A program made the position numbers and the translations under genes. A model generated the notes under the pieces. It was not told where the DNA came from and did not search any database. It worked only from the letters and a program-made list of their open reading frames with translations. 64,000 nt of DNA, taken from Closterium sp. Naga37s-1. Lineage: Eukaryota; Streptophyta; Zygnematophyceae; Desmidiales; Closteriaceae. Positions 9,745-21,200 of this stretch are shown in pieces; position 1 is the first letter of the stretch, and each line of letters opens with the position of its first letter. Where the stretch lies: positions 374,001 to 438,000 of the forward strand of contig CANJKZ010000504.1 in the NCBI GenBank assembly GCA_947471745.1, given 5' to 3'.

Positions 9745-12700
9745 ATGTCTGGACCTGAGGAAAGGGGTGGCAGAGGTGCTGGTGGCAGTGGAGAAGCTCA
9801 AGCTCAAGGCCAACCCCGTGATTCAGCCATGGCGCCCATGCAACCAAGTCTTGGCCCACCTAGGGATGAGCCTAGGGTGTTTGGGCTTGACAAGTTCAAC
9901 GGTGACAACTTTGCTGAATGGTCCTTCAAGATGGAGAACATCTTTGACCACTATGACCTGCTGGAGGTGATGGAAGGAACGGAGAAGCGCCCCGAGAACG
10001 ACCCGGAGAAGAGCCCGTGGGTGCGGAAGAGCGCACAAGGCTATCTCTTACTTGGGCAAGCGTTGGGGAGCAGTCAGATCCGTCACATCAAGCCATTCCA
10101 GCGTGAACCAGAGAAAGGACCAAAGGCATGGGCTGCTCTCAAGGGTGTACATGCTCCTGCAACAGCGGCGGTAGCGGTGGTGTTGGAACGGCAAATGGCG
10201 GCACTACGAATTGAAGAAGACGAAGCGGTTGAAGAAGGGGTGCAGAAATTCTTCGACTTGTTGACGCGGCTTGAGGGAGCTGATTTGAACTACAGTGAGC
10301 TCCAAAAGAAGACCAAGTTGCTGGCCTTACTCCCAGAGTCATGGTCCTCGCTCATCATCAACCTTAATCGCGACTTGCCCCGCCTCTCGCTTGAAGACGT
10401 GAAGCGAGCTATCCTTCAAGAGGATTTCCGCCGCCGTGAGTTGGCGAGTGCGGATGGCGCTGAGGCAGCGAGCATCGGCCATGGATATGGTCGAGGAAGA
10501 GGCAGAGGACGAGGGGGACGAAGGTTTGGTGGCAGCAACTTCGGCGGAGGCCGCAGGAGTGGCGGTTACGGCAGCGACGACAAGAGCTACGGACGCGGTC
10601 GCGGCCGATTCGACGGCGAGTGTCACTATTGCCACAAGAGCGGACACATGTGGCGCGACTGCTACAAACTCCCTGATGGTTGGACCCCTGCTCAAGGCCA
10701 AGAGGGTAGAGGAGCAGGAGGAGGGAGAGGACGAGGCCGTGGAGGCCGTGGCGGTCGCGGTGGCGGAGCTGCAAACATGAAGAGCGGAGACAACGACAAG
10801 GACCCGAGCGACGATCGATACCCGGGTCTATTCTACTTCGTGTCGACGCAAGTACCGGCTGGTCCAGAGAAGGATGAAGGCTTTGAGGAGCCAGCAGCTG
10901 TGGGGAAGGTGACCCTACACCCCCTGGACTATTGGGTGATTGATAGTGGCGCTACCTATAGCATGACACCTCGCCCGGACTTGCTCACCGAACTCGAGCC
11001 GTCACCGGTGAAGCATGTCATATCGGCTTTGGGGCAGCGAGCAGAGGTGAAAGGCATGGGCAAGGCCATGTTCAAGGGTGCTGATGGGAAGATGGTGGGC
11101 CTCAAGAACGTGCTTTGGGTGCCCAGCCTTGCTGCAAACCTGATTTCCGTGCGGCGGTTGGCAAAGGCCGGCATGGACACGAACTCGAAGGGAGCCAAGA
11201 CCTACACCGCAAGGCTTGGCGATCGAATTCTTTGGGACCTTCATGAGGACAGGGATGTCTACAACGAGATGTGGCAGATCCCAGTGGTCCCTATGCCTAA
11301 GGAGAGGCAAGTGGCAGCAAGCATCAGCACCAAGGATGGAGCGGTCGGTAGCGACGATGGCGCGAACGGTCGCGCTAAGGAGAATGAGCTCAAGAAGAGC
11401 AAACCTGGAGGGACCAGCAAGTTCAGTGAACCTAAGGAGAGTGGTGCAGCAACCAAGGAGCAGCAAAAGGGTGAGGAGAACCCAGAGGCAGCAGCGGAGG
11501 AGGACTACGGAGAGAGTATGTGGGGCGCTATTGCGAGCGCGGCATTCTCCAATCCAACTTCGGCTACGGGGGAGTGTGATTGGCTCACCTTGCATCGGCG
11601 CATGGGGCATGTGGCCCTGCCCATCTTGCAGCAGCTAGTGAAGAATGAGATGGTTGCTGGCATACGTGTGAAGGGGGAGCCCGATGAGGTGCTTGGCTGC
11701 CCGACGTGCATTCAAGCCAAGTTCACCCGGTTTCCGTTTCCTAGTTCGGAGGCAACGGCAAAGGCACCGCTTGATGAGGTGGTGATGGACGTGGTGGGCC
11801 CCCTGAAGCTTGGAGCTGCTGGAGCTGAGTATTTTCTCACCATTGTCGACGTCTACACCCGCATGACTTGGGTGTACGTGCTGGCCAAGAAGAGCGACGT
11901 GGCTGAAACGTTGAAGACGGATTGGTTCCCGATGGTGGAGCGGCAACAAGACCGTCTAGTCAAGTCAATCCGCACCGATCGAGGGGGAGAGTTCCTGAGC
12001 AAGGAGTTTGGGTTGTGGCTGAAGAAGAATGGTATTCGGCACTCCCTCACCATGCCATACTCCCCTGCAATGAACGGCATCGCCGAGCGAGCGAACCGCA
12101 CAATCACGGAGGCGGCACGCGGGTTGCTCATTGAAGCCGGGCTACCCGACTATTTCTGGCCTGATGCGGTGCGGAGCGCGTGTGTGGCCAAGAACAGAGC
12201 CTTGACTCATGTGGGAGCAGACAAATGGGTGCCCTATGTGGAGTGGCTAGGAAGGAAGCCAAAGGTGGATATGCTTCGGGTGTTCGGGTGCATGTGCATG
12301 GCGCTCGTGCCTAAGCATCTTCGGCACAACAAGCTTGGTGCCAAGGCGGTGTGGGCCGTGCACTTGGGCATGGCTCAAAACAGCAAGGGATGGCTTCTTT
12401 GGGACCCATTCACCAAGAAGTTCTTGGTGAGCAGGGACTGCAAGTTCATGGAGAACTTCATGTACAAGGATTGGAAGGCGGAGAATGAGGCGAAGATAGG
12501 CGTGCGGTTTGGGGAGGTGAAGAGTTCCGGTTTGGAGCATGTGGAGCTGCCTTTGGAGCTGAGCAGCGGCAGCACAACCACAAGGCAATCCTCCCTTGTG
12601 AATGGGGGAGAGGAGGCCAATGATGCAGAGGAAGAAGAGGAGGAGGTGCAGCAAGTGAGCGAGCGTGCACCGTCACTTCCTTCCCGTACTACGAGTGCTC

Positions 12701-14514
12701 CACGGATTCGAGCCACACCGCAGCAACGCCAAGGCCTTCAAGTCCCTGCAGATGAGGAGGAAGGAAGGGGGAAGAGGAGAGTTCAACCCCCTAATAGGCT
12801 GACCTATGATGCGCCGGGAAAGCAGGGCAAGACAGCCCTGGCCGGAGCGGCAATGATGGTCGGAGACGACGAGGAGAGTGACTACGAGGAGTGTGCCTTC
12901 GCGTTCTTCTCTCCGGTGGAGATGCCGGGAGAACCAGCAACTCTCAAGGAGGCTTTGGAGAGTAGTGATACTGAGGAGTGGAAGAAGGCCATGGAGAGTG
13001 AGCTGAAGAGCATTGAGGAGAATGACACGTTTGAATTGGTGGAGCTACCGGAGGGGCGTACGGCGATAACGTCCAAGTGGCTCTTCAAAATCAAGTCGGA
13101 TGCCGACGGCAAGATCGAGCGCTACAAGTCTAGGCTTGTAGCCAAGGGGTACCAGCAGAAGGAGAAGGTGGACTTCAAGGAGCTGTTTGCCCCTGTGGTG
13201 AAGCCGACGACGCTGCGAACCCTATTCGCGGGAGCCGCCATCAAAGGATGGGTAGTAAAGCAAATGGACATCGTAACGGCATTCCTTAACGGCATCCTTG
13301 AGGATGAGATTTTTAAGGCGCAGCCAGAGGGGTTTGATGATGGTAGTGGCAGAGTGTGGAAGCTGAAGAAGGCCCTCTATGGGCTGAAGCAGGCCCCTAG
13401 GCAATGGTACATGAAGCTGCGCGAAGTGTTGGAGGGGATCGGCTTCACTCCCTCAACGGCCGATCACTCCTTGTTCATGCTTGGCGAGGGGGAGCAGAGG
13501 AGTTTCATGGTGGTTTATGTGGATGACATCCTCATTTTCTCACCCTCTTCTGACCTTGTGAAGGAGGTGATGCTGAAGCTTCAAGACAAGTTCAAGTGCA
13601 AGGCCCTTGGTGACGTGAGCTTCTACCTTGGGCTCCACATCGAACGAGATGTGGAGAAGCGGTGCATGCGGGTGCATCAACGAAAGTACCTGGAGGCATT
13701 GGCTGCCAACTTTGGGCAGAGTGAAGGCCATGTGGCTACACCCTTTCCCTCTGGGTTCAAGTGTGTGAAGGGACCAGAGGAGGAGAGCGTTGGTGAAGAG
13801 GAGAGGCGCCGATTTCACTCGTTGGTGGGCAGCCTCATGTATGCGGCGGTAAACACCCGACCGGACGTCGCGTTTGCTACCGGGCAGTTGGCTAGGTTTG
13901 TGCAATGCCCTAATGAGGAGCAGGTAGCAGCTGGAATGAGGGTGGCCAAGTATCTTGGCCAAACACCGACCGTTGGGCTGCAATACTCGGCGGCGGCACA
14001 AAGGCGCCAAAAGGGCGCGGATGGTGTTGAACCCGGGCGTTTGTTCCTCACCGCCTACTCGGATGCTTCATATGCATCAGAACCAGAGGACATGGCAAGT
14101 GTGGGAGGCTTCATATGCTGTGTTGGTGGAGGCCCAACTGCTTGGGAGAGCAAGAAGCAGGTTGACCAAGCTTTGAGCTCGGTGGAGTCCGAGTACATGG
14201 CAGTCTTCCGTGCCGTACGGGAGATTGTGTGGCAGCGGCGTTTGTTGGCTGAATTGGGGGAGGAGCAGCAAGGACCTACCCCACTGTACTGTGACAGCCA
14301 GGGTGCCATTTCTCTTGCTAAGAACCCTGTGTTGCATGGACTCACGAAGCACATGAGGGTGAAGTGGCATTGGACGAGGAGCATGGTAACCGCGGGTGAA
14401 GTTGAGTTGCGCTACGTGAAGACCACGGGGCAGCCGGCTGACATGATGACCAAGAGGCTGGTGGAGCAGCAGCATTGGAAGTGTTGCAAGCTGGCTGGGA
14501 TGGCTCTGAACTGA
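9745..14514 (+). CDS. Copia-1 copy B Gag-Pol polyprotein
   Basis: Second open frame of 1589 codons, 5624 bp downstream of copy A, with the same part order (Gag, CCHC knuckle, protease, integrase, RT, RNase H). The two translations differ at two residues: His/Tyr early in Gag, and Ala/Thr at the start of the RT part. At least one further silent base difference is visible in the integrase part. The frame looks whole. Near identity to copy A means that either the duplication is extremely young or gene conversion has kept the copies alike; a collapsed or duplicated assembly is the technical alternative. Confidence 0.93.
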   Translation: MSGPEERGGRGAGGSGEAQAQGQPRDSAMAPMQPSLGPPRDEPRVFGLDKFNGDNFAEWSFKMENIFDHYDLLEVMEGTEKRPENDPEKSPWVRKSAQGYLLLGQALGSSQIRHIKPFQREPEKGPKAWAALKGVHAPATAAVAVVLERQMAALRIEEDEAVEEGVQKFFDLLTRLEGADLNYSELQKKTKLLALLPESWSSLIINLNRDLPRLSLEDVKRAILQEDFRRRELASADGAEAASIGHGYGRGRGRGRGGRRFGGSNFGGGRRSGGYGSDDKSYGRGRGRFDGECHYCHKSGHMWRDCYKLPDGWTPAQGQEGRGAGGGRGRGRGGRGGRGGGAANMKSGDNDKDPSDDRYPGLFYFVSTQVPAGPEKDEGFEEPAAVGKVTLHPLDYWVIDSGATYSMTPRPDLLTELEPSPVKHVISALGQRAEVKGMGKAMFKGADGKMVGLKNVLWVPSLAANLISVRRLAKAGMDTNSKGAKTYTARLGDRILWDLHEDRDVYNEMWQIPVVPMPKERQVAASISTKDGAVGSDDGANGRAKENELKKSKPGGTSKFSEPKESGAATKEQQKGEENPEAAAEEDYGESMWGAIASAAFSNPTSATGECDWLTLHRRMGHVALPILQQLVKNEMVAGIRVKGEPDEVLGCPTCIQAKFTRFPFPSSEATAKAPLDEVVMDVVGPLKLGAAGAEYFLTIVDVYTRMTWVYVLAKKSDVAETLKTDWFPMVERQQDRLVKSIRTDRGGEFLSKEFGLWLKKNGIRHSLTMPYSPAMNGIAERANRTITEAARGLLIEAGLPDYFWPDAVRSACVAKNRALTHVGADKWVPYVEWLGRKPKVDMLRVFGCMCMALVPKHLRHNKLGAKAVWAVHLGMAQNSKGWLLWDPFTKKFLVSRDCKFMENFMYKDWKAENEAKIGVRFGEVKSSGLEHVELPLELSSGSTTTRQSSLVNGGEEANDAEEEEEEVQQVSERAPSLPSRTTSAPRIRATPQQRQGLQVPADEEEGRGKRRVQPPNRLTYDAPGKQGKTALAGAAMMVGDDEESDYEECAFAFFSPVEMPGEPATLKEALESSDTEEWKKAMESELKSIEENDTFELVELPEGRTAITSKWLFKIKSDADGKIERYKSRLVAKGYQQKEKVDFKELFAPVVKPTTLRTLFAGAAIKGWVVKQMDIVTAFLNGILEDEIFKAQPEGFDDGSGRVWKLKKALYGLKQAPRQWYMKLREVLEGIGFTPSTADHSLFMLGEGEQRSFMVVYVDDILIFSPSSDLVKEVMLKLQDKFKCKALGDVSFYLGLHIERDVEKRCMRVHQRKYLEALAANFGQSEGHVATPFPSGFKCVKGPEEESVGEEERRRFHSLVGSLMYAAVNTRPDVAFATGQLARFVQCPNEEQVAAGMRVAKYLGQTPTVGLQYSAAAQRRQKGADGVEPGRLFLTAYSDASYASEPEDMASVGGFICCVGGGPTAWESKKQVDQALSSVESEYMAVFRAVREIVWQRRLLAELGEEQQGPTPLYCDSQGAISLAKNPVLHGLTKHMRVKWHWTRSMVTAGEVELRYVKTTGQPADMMTKRLVEQQHWKCCKLAGMALN

Positions 14515-14555
14515 GAGAGCAACATATCCTAAGGCCAACAATCCGAGGGGGAGTT

Positions 14556-15374
14556 TGTTGGTGCAACCCTACGGTTTGCACTCGGCTTGTTGTCCGTGTG
14601 CGTGAATGTGTGTGTGTATGGAATGGTATGAGGGCATGGGATAATATATATTTCATGCTTATAATTGTGTGTGAATGTTGAGTCATGATGTCGAGTGTGT
14701 GTGTGGAGTCAATAGCGAGTTATCGCTAGACGCGTGTTACGTGGTCGTTTGTGTCTCGCGCGCGGTTTCTATTTTGTCGTGCGCGGTTTCTATTTTGTCC
14801 TGTGTCGAACGTTCGGCGTGTCGCAGGTGTGTGCAGCAGACCCATCAAGAACTCAAGGATGAGTTTGTGATGAAGAGCCCGAGCCTTGGTGTCAAGCCTC
14901 AAGTGATTTCGAAGCTTGCCAAAAGGGTACACCTCAAGATATTGAAGATAGTTACATTACTTTGTGTAGTGTAACATTTCACTTGGTGTAGGCCCTAGTG
15001 AAGGGTAGTTTCGAGACCCTTCGTGGTTGGGGACAGTGTGGCACTGTTCTACATCACTGTACCTCGGCTCTTGGGGTTTGTAGGAGCTGGGAGTCATTCC
15101 CAACTCGTAACTCTTCCTATCTTGTGTTCTAAGACTATAGTGGCTGCCATAGTACCGTTCGTTCAAACCGACGCTGTGTCGTCAATTCTTTATCAAATCG
15201 TGCAATCTAAATTGCTAATTGTAGACGACGTGAAGACGCTCCAGATCCAATTTGAATCAAGTCATTTGCAGCTGTGAGCAGAACGCTATCAACGTTTGAA
15301 GCCGCTGTGCAGAAATCCGTCTGTGCTCTCTATCTTTCGTTTTAGGCACATTCAAGCCTATTGTGACTATAACA
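14556..15374 (+). repeat. Copia-1 right LTR (819 bp)
   Basis: It begins TGTTGGTGC and ends CTATAACA. Over its first 620 bp or so it matches the middle LTR. Near 15214-15253 it carries a 40-bp segment that is absent from the middle and left LTRs. The same longer form is seen in the Copia-1b LTR at 40173-40991, so the longer form is probably ancestral. Chromodomain coding sequence of chromovirus A starts directly after it. Confidence 0.9.
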
Positions 15375-15640
15375 GGTAGCTGTTGACACCGACGAACCCG
15401 ACTACCAGATCCAGCGCATCCTCAGGCACCGTCGCCGTCTTCAGGGGGGTGTCTCTTTCATCGACTTCTTGGTTCGTTGGCGTGGTTACGATGCAGCCGA
15501 CGACAGCTGGGTTCCTTCGTCCTCGCTGTCTCCCGATAACGCTTGTCTCCAAGCGTACCTTCAGTCTGCAGGCGCCGCGGACGTCGCCTCCTTCAGAGGG
15601 GGGTAGTGTTACGGGGTAATTTACTGTTCAAGGGTATTTT
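15375..15640 (+). mobile_element. Chromovirus A: chromodomain tail, purine tract and first 34 bp of 3' LTR
   Basis: The reading after Copia-1 gives a chromodomain (IQRILRHRRR, then FLVRWRGYDAADDSWVP), the C-terminal part of chromovirus integrases that is thought to guide insertion to methylated-histone chromatin. It ends at a stop next to the purine tract AGAGGGGGG. An LTR start, TGTTACGGGG, follows at 15607. That LTR is cut after 34 bases by the Copia-3 insertion at 15641. The rest of it is found inverted at 42288-42624, ending ...GGGCCTAACA (read on the minus strand), which matches the TGTTA...TAACA ends expected of one LTR of about 366 bp. Fossil, in several pieces. Confidence 0.75.
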
Positions 15641-16507
15641 TGTTGAGTGATGCTACCATTCGCATTCACGTCTGTCTGCCTCCCATCATATGTTCGTGCG
15701 TTACATGCGTGTTGTGAGTGCGTGCAAGAATTTGTGTTTTGTGCGGTTTGGTTTTTCTGAGTGTGTGTGTGAATGTTATTTGGCTTGAGCAGATATCTGA
15801 AGTGACTCCTCTGCTCAAGAGCTTTCCGAGGAACCAAGTATCGCTTCAATCGGAGCACGAACTAGAAAGTTACGAACGTTGGAGTTCGTATGCTTCTGAT
15901 ATTTGGTTGTGGTGACTATGGGAAGTTGTGGGGTTGACTCAATATGGGGTACAGACTTTTGGGGGTTGGGAAATTCGTCTTTTCTACTGTAGTTGCTGCC
16001 AAATGGTTGGGAGAAACCAAACCAGGTTGGCAAGTGTGGCCAAGTTGGGTTGAGGTGGATTGTGGAGGTTGGGATAGTGACAAAGGTCAAAGTTGGGTTG
16101 CCTATGGGGAAGGGAATTGTGTGGCATGGGGTTTCCTTGGTTGGGGACTCTCTTGGGACCTTCCCTCTCGTCCTCCTTATCCCTTCCACCTGGTTTAGTG
16201 CTACTCTAATTCTCTTGTGTGAACTTGTGTGAACTTTGTGATTGAGTTAAGTTCTTATGGCAGCATACCCCCCTGTGCGCCGAAATTGATAAGTCGAGAT
16301 TTACTTCACCTCTTGATACGTTTCAACTTGGGAATTGTAGCCACGGAGTAGGGCTATAGCGTATATGAGTTTAGTGAAGTTTTGACAGTGCACTTTTCGT
16401 CGACGGCGTTTCTTGTGAACTCGACTTTTCTGTTCAGAAACTAGGCCCAACGATGTTGAGATATTTTGGCTCCTAATCTTCATAGACTCCGTCCTTAGTC
16501 TCTAACA
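15641..16507 (+). repeat. Copia-3 LTR, plus-strand copy (867 bp)
   Basis: It has TG...CA ends and the same length as the minus-strand copy at 42625-43491. Stretches compared base by base agree, and translations in several frames agree along the rest. Purine tract and primer-site context differ as expected for a 5' LTR (primer site after it) and a 3' LTR (purine tract before it). Confidence 0.93.
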
Positions 16508-17765
16508 AGTGGTATCAGAGCTGATTAAGGACTTTGTGGAGAGTCTACTGAAGTGTGAAGACCCTCCTAGACCCACCATGGCCTGTGGGCGTGCCTAAGT
16601 GGAGTTCTGGAGGTTGGATGTGACTTCCGCTAAGGGGAAACTCTGCCGAAATTTCGTTGGCGCCGACACTTGTGAAGATTGTGTGGATCTACATTGTGAC
16701 CAGCAAAAGGGGGAGCTGAAACCTCTGATTGGGAGCAGAGGAGATGAATCAAGGGAGTGGAGATGCAGCTGAGAAGAGGAGTGAACCGCCACCATCCAAG
16801 ATCGAAGCTTTGGATGGCTCCAACTATGAGGAATGGAGCGGGCGGATGCGGAGCGCCTTCAAGCGCTACAAGCTACTGAAAATTGCAATGGGAGAGGAGA
16901 AGATGCCGGGGGAAGGAGATGCCCGCGATCGGTGGATTGAGAAGAGCGCGGTGCTGTACGACCTCATCCTCCAATCGGTCAACAACGACATGTTCCAGCA
17001 CATCAAGGATTTGGTGGAGTTGGATGATTCCGGACCGAAGGCATGGAAGCTGCTACGCGACGTGATTCAGCCCAACACGCTGCCGATGGTGATTGTGTTG
17101 GAGAAGGAGTTGGCTGCCCTCTCCATGAAACCGGGAGATGATGTGAAACCGGTCCTTGACAAGATCAAGGACACCTATGCGAGGATGGCAGCGGCGGGCA
17201 GCGAAGTGTCGCAGATGCAACAGTGCACCAAGATCATCTCGGTGCTCGACAACTCGTGGGACAACCTCATCCCCACCCTCAACGTTCAGCAGGACAAATG
17301 GACGCCTGAGTGGCTACGGCAGCAGATTCTGCAAGAGGACTTCCGCAGGCGCCACACGGGAGGTGGTGCTGCCAACAAAACTGCTGAGGGGTATGGAGCT
17401 GCAGGAGGCAGCAGAGGAAGAGGGGGAGGGAGAGGCCGAGGCCGTGGGAGAGGCTTTGGCAGAGGGAGAGGCCGAGGTGACTACAATGAGGGGCATGGGA
17501 GCTCTGGTGGCAGGGGGAGCACCCGAATGGAGGGTGCGTGCTGGTACTGCAAGAAGGCTGGACACCCGTGGTTCAAGTGTTTCAGCCGGCCTGAGGGATG
17601 GGCCCCTCCAGGCATGAAGCCGCCAAGTGGTGAACGTGCACGCGGTGGCGCTGTGCAAGGATCAGGTGCAAAAGGTGATGGTGCACAAGGTAAAGCCGAG
17701 CCTGGGATGTTCCTCATGGTTGAGGATGTGCAAGGGAGTGGGGGTGATATGGGTTCAGTTGGGAA
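15641..17765 (+). mobile_element. Copia-3, 5' half: LTR, primer site and Gag
   Basis: The 867-bp LTR (15641-16507) begins TGTTGAGTG and ends TCTCTAACA. It is followed by TGGTATCAGAGC (16510-16521) and a Gag region from about 16744. Gag contains a UBN2-like part (ALDGSNYEEWSGRM), an Arg-Gly-rich stretch and a CCHC knuckle (CWYCKKAGHPWFKC). Sequence continuity ends near 17765, where Copia-2 RT sequence starts in the same orientation. The protease-to-LTR half of what appears to be the same insertion lies on the minus strand at 42625-46972. The five bases before the LTR are ATTTT (15636-15640), and the same five, reverse-complemented, flank the far LTR. Very young by LTR identity. Split rather than decayed. 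Confidence 0.88.
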
Positions 17766-17922
17766 GGCTTGCGGATCACCCGGGACAGAGCACAGCGCAC
17801 CATTACCTTGACTCATTCACACATGGTGCAGCAAGTCCTTCAGCGCTTCCGCTTCACGTACTCCTCGCCACAGTCCACTCCTCTGCCTACCGATCACTCG
17901 CTCTCAGCTCTGCCTTCGGATG
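17766..17922 (+). mobile_element. Copia-2 fragment (late RT region)
   Basis: About 157 bp closely match 30027-30183 of the full Copia-2 element, from the ITRDRAQRT part to the SALPSD part of the RT region. It joins Copia-3 Gag on the left at an inferred inversion breakpoint. On the right it meets the chromovirus B LTR. The adjoining earlier RT portion of Copia-2 lies on the minus strand at 46973-47309, next to the other half of Copia-3. Fragment only. Confidence 0.8.
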
Positions 17923-18292
17923 TGTGAGGATCTAGGATCGAGCTCAGGAAAGAGAGTTTGAATTGAATAATTCGCCTGGGTCCAACACGAGGCTATATAT
18001 AGGCTCGACACAAGGCCCAGTAACCAGGTGTTACACGGAGGTTCTGAGGGTCGCGGAGCGTCCCGAACAGACCCTTTCCGAATTCGGTAGAAGGCAATTT
18101 GATGGCAACCGAAAAGCCCAGAATTCGGTGCACGCAACCTAGCTCGGTGCTATAACTATAATAAAATATAGAAGAGCACCTAGCCTAGGAAATCAAGCAA
18201 TTCATGCATGCATAAAATAATCCTATGCTAGAAATAGCATAATAAAGTTAAGGCAAGCAAGCATAGCTGGCATAAGCCGTCGTACTCTCACA
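17923..18292 (-). repeat. Chromovirus B 3' LTR (370 bp)
   Basis: On the plus strand it begins TGTGAGGATC and ends ACTCTCACA, so its termini are inverted TGTGAG...CTCACA. It sits directly beside the reverse complement of the purine tract (CGTCCCCCCCTC). The motif CTATATATAGGC near 17990, palindromic at its core, is a plausible TATA region for the LTR promoter. Confidence 0.85.
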
Positions 18293-21200
18293 CGTCCCCC
18301 CCTCAAAGCTGGGTGGCGTGAGATACACCCTGCTTGACAAGATAGTCATTGAGAGCACGGCGTGCGTTGCCCATATCAGCTTCCGCAACCCAACTGTCAT
18401 CAGTGGGGTCGTATCCCTTCCAGCGTATCAGGAACTCAAGGGTCTTGCCGCCGCGGCGTCGATGAGTGAGAACGCGCTCCACTTCGTACTCGGGTTCAGC
18501 CTATATGAGAACAGGAGGTGGTGGCGGTAGCTGCCGTCCCTGGAACTCTTGGGTGGGGTCCTTGTAGGGTTTCAGTTGCTGAACATGGAAAGCATTGTGA
18601 CGTTTCCACGTATCTGGTAAGCGCAAGCAGAATGTAACTGGTGTCACCTGTGCCTCAACGAGAAAAGGACCACAGAAGCGAGGCCGGAGTTTGGATGGGA
18701 GGTGAGACAGGTTCAAGTTGCGTGTATCAAGAAGCACCTGTTCTCTGACTGCTACTGAGTGATCACGTCGCTGGCGATCGGCATACTGCTTCTGGGAGGT
18801 CTGCATTTTGGTGAGACGTCGCTGAGTCTTCTCCCATAGCTGCTGCATGGTGGTGACGAAATCGTGTGCGGCCTGGACGTGTGCCGGTGTGGTTGGCTGA
18901 TGTGGTGTAAATGGTTCCCGTCCGTAACACAGGAAGAAAGGGGTTTTCCCTGTGGCCGCATGTGACGCGTTGTTGTAAGCGAACTCTAGGGTCGGTAACT
19001 GTGTGTCCCAGTGGCTGACGTCGTCTTTGCAAGCTGTGCGCAGTAACTGTTCAACCACTTGATTGAGTCGCTCCGTCTGTCCGTCAGTCTGTGGGTGGTA
19101 TGCTGAGGACATCGCAAGTTTAGTCCCCAATAGTCCCATGAGCTCCTTCCAGAAGTTACTCGCGAATTTGGGGTCTCTGTCTGAGATGAGTGTAGCGGGG
19201 ATGCCGTGGATGGTGATAATGCGGTCGAAGAAGAGGCGAGCAGTTGCTTCAGCTGTAGCTGTGGCGTTGGTCGGTATGAAGTGACCCATTTTGGAGAACT
19301 TATCGATCACCACGAGGATGGAATCATGTCCCCGTGAGGTCGAAGGAAGTCCTGTGATGAAGTCGAGGCTAACGACCTGCCATGGTTGCTCCGGTACGGG
19401 TAGAGGCTGAAGGAACCCTGCTTTTTTCTGCTTGCTACTCTTCATCCGCTGGCACGTGTCGCAAGAGGTGACGAATTGCTGCACGTCTGCTGCCATCTAG
19501 GGCCAGTAGTAATACTTTGTTGTTCCCGCTAACGTCTTGTTGCTCCCGAAATGTCCCGCCTAAGGTACGTCGTGAAACTCCTCTAATAGGATCTGCCGTA
19601 GCGGGGCGTAATTTGGTACCCAGATCTTTCCTGAACCCTTCCTTACCACTAAGTCTTTCTCCCACTGTAACAGCTCCTTAGTCTGTGCTGTAGCGATTTC
19701 TGCGTCCACGGAGTACCCATGTTGGAATAGACCCTTGAGCAGAGGGTTCATCCCGTCGAGCTGGATGCCTGCTACATGACCGGGGCGGCTCAATGCGTCT
19801 GCTTTGTTGTGTAGCCCGGGCTTGTAGACGATATCGTAGTGAAAGTGAGTTTCCAGGAAGTCCACCCACCGCACCTGTCGTCGTGAGAGCGTCGGCTGCG
19901 ACTTCAGGTATTTGAGACTGCAGTGGTCAGTATAGACTGTAGTTTTGGCTCCCTCTAGGTAACACCTCCACGTCTTGAAGGCTACGACTATGGCTAAGGC
20001 TTCCTTGTCGTGGATGGGGTAGTTTAGTTCGTCTCCGTGTAGCTGCTACTGAGGTAGGCGATAGGCTATAAACTATGTCCGTGATCCTGCAAGTACTGAT
20101 CCGACTGCCTGGTCACTAGCGTCTGCTTCAACTACGTAGTCCTTGTCTGGGTCCGGTAGGATGAGTACAGGTGCTGTAGTCAGTGCTGTCTGTAACTGCT
20201 CCATGGCTTGCAGATGAGGAGTATCCCATTTGTAGGGCGTATCCTTTTTTAGTAGGTTGGTCAGTGGCGCTGCTATCTTAGCGTACTGTGGCACGAACCT
20301 GTTGTAGTAGTTGGCGAAGCCTAGGAACTGCTGTAACTCCTTCACGTTTTCCGGTACTTTCCACTTCTTGACGGCTTCGATTTTCCGCGGGTCCACGTGT
20401 ACGCCTTTGACACTCACCATGTGCCGGAGAAACTGCACTTTCTTCAGGGCGAAGTCGCTCTTTGACAACTTCACGTAGAACTTGTTTTTTTGCAGGATTT
20501 TGAACACCTTTCGCAGATGCTCCACGTGCTCCTTCATGTTCTTGGAGTAGATGAGAATGTCGTCCAGGTACACTACTAAGCACTCGTCCAGCAGGGGCTG
20601 TAGGATGTGATTCATCTCCGCCTGAAACGTCGCTGGTGCATTGCAGAGTCCAAACGGCATCACCAAGTATTCGTAGGAGCCGTATCTGGTACGAAACGCT
20701 GTCTTGTGGATCGAGTTGTCTGCCATCTTGATCTGCCAGTAACCCGACCGTAAGTCCAGCTTCGAAAAAACTGTTGCTCCGCGCAGTTGGTCTAGAAGAT
20801 CGTCTATGCGCGGTATGGGGTATTTGTTTTTTACTGTCTGTTTCTTCAGTGCGCGGTAGTCGATGCACATCCGTAAACTGCCGTTTGGTTTTGGAGTGAA
20901 GAGGTGGATGGGCGGATCAGTTGTCTATCCAGTAGATATTCTATCTGCTTCTTCATGTTTGTTAGTTCGGTCATATTCAGTCGGTATGGTGCACGTGAGA
21001 TGGATTTTGCACCTGGTTCCTCCATGATCTCGTGTTTGTGGGTACGTGCTGGAGGTACGCTTGCGGGTAGGTCGTCATGCATTATATCTTTGTACTGCTC
21101 CAAGACCTCCTTAACTGCTGCAGGTAGCTCTGTGTTTGGCTTCTCCTCCTCTTCTGCTGCCATAACCAGTGCTAGGTAGCCCATGTTACTCTCGTTCACC

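Larger units (their letters stand above)
3944..15374 (+). mobile_element. Copia-1: tandem pair of Ty1/copia elements (LTR-int-LTR-int-LTR)
   Basis: Two internal regions of about 4.85 kb are separated by one full LTR (8932-9710) and closed on the right by another (14556-15374). On the left only the last 143 bp of an LTR remain (3944-4086). The repeat period is 5624 bp. Each internal region starts with a TGGTATCAGAGC primer-binding site (4089-4100; 9713-9724) and ends with the purine tract CCGAGGGGGAG before TGTTGGTG. By eye the two internal regions differ at only a handful of bases, so the duplication is very recent. The middle LTR shares with the left remnant the absence of a 40-bp segment that is present in the right LTR. 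That pattern fits unequal exchange between LTRs rather than two independent insertions. The coding regions look whole in both copies. Confidence 0.92.

Noticed and set aside
15815-16232. Open frames in both orientations, repeated at 42900-43317
   Set aside because: They lie entirely within the Copia-3 LTRs and are shadows of non-coding repeat sequence.
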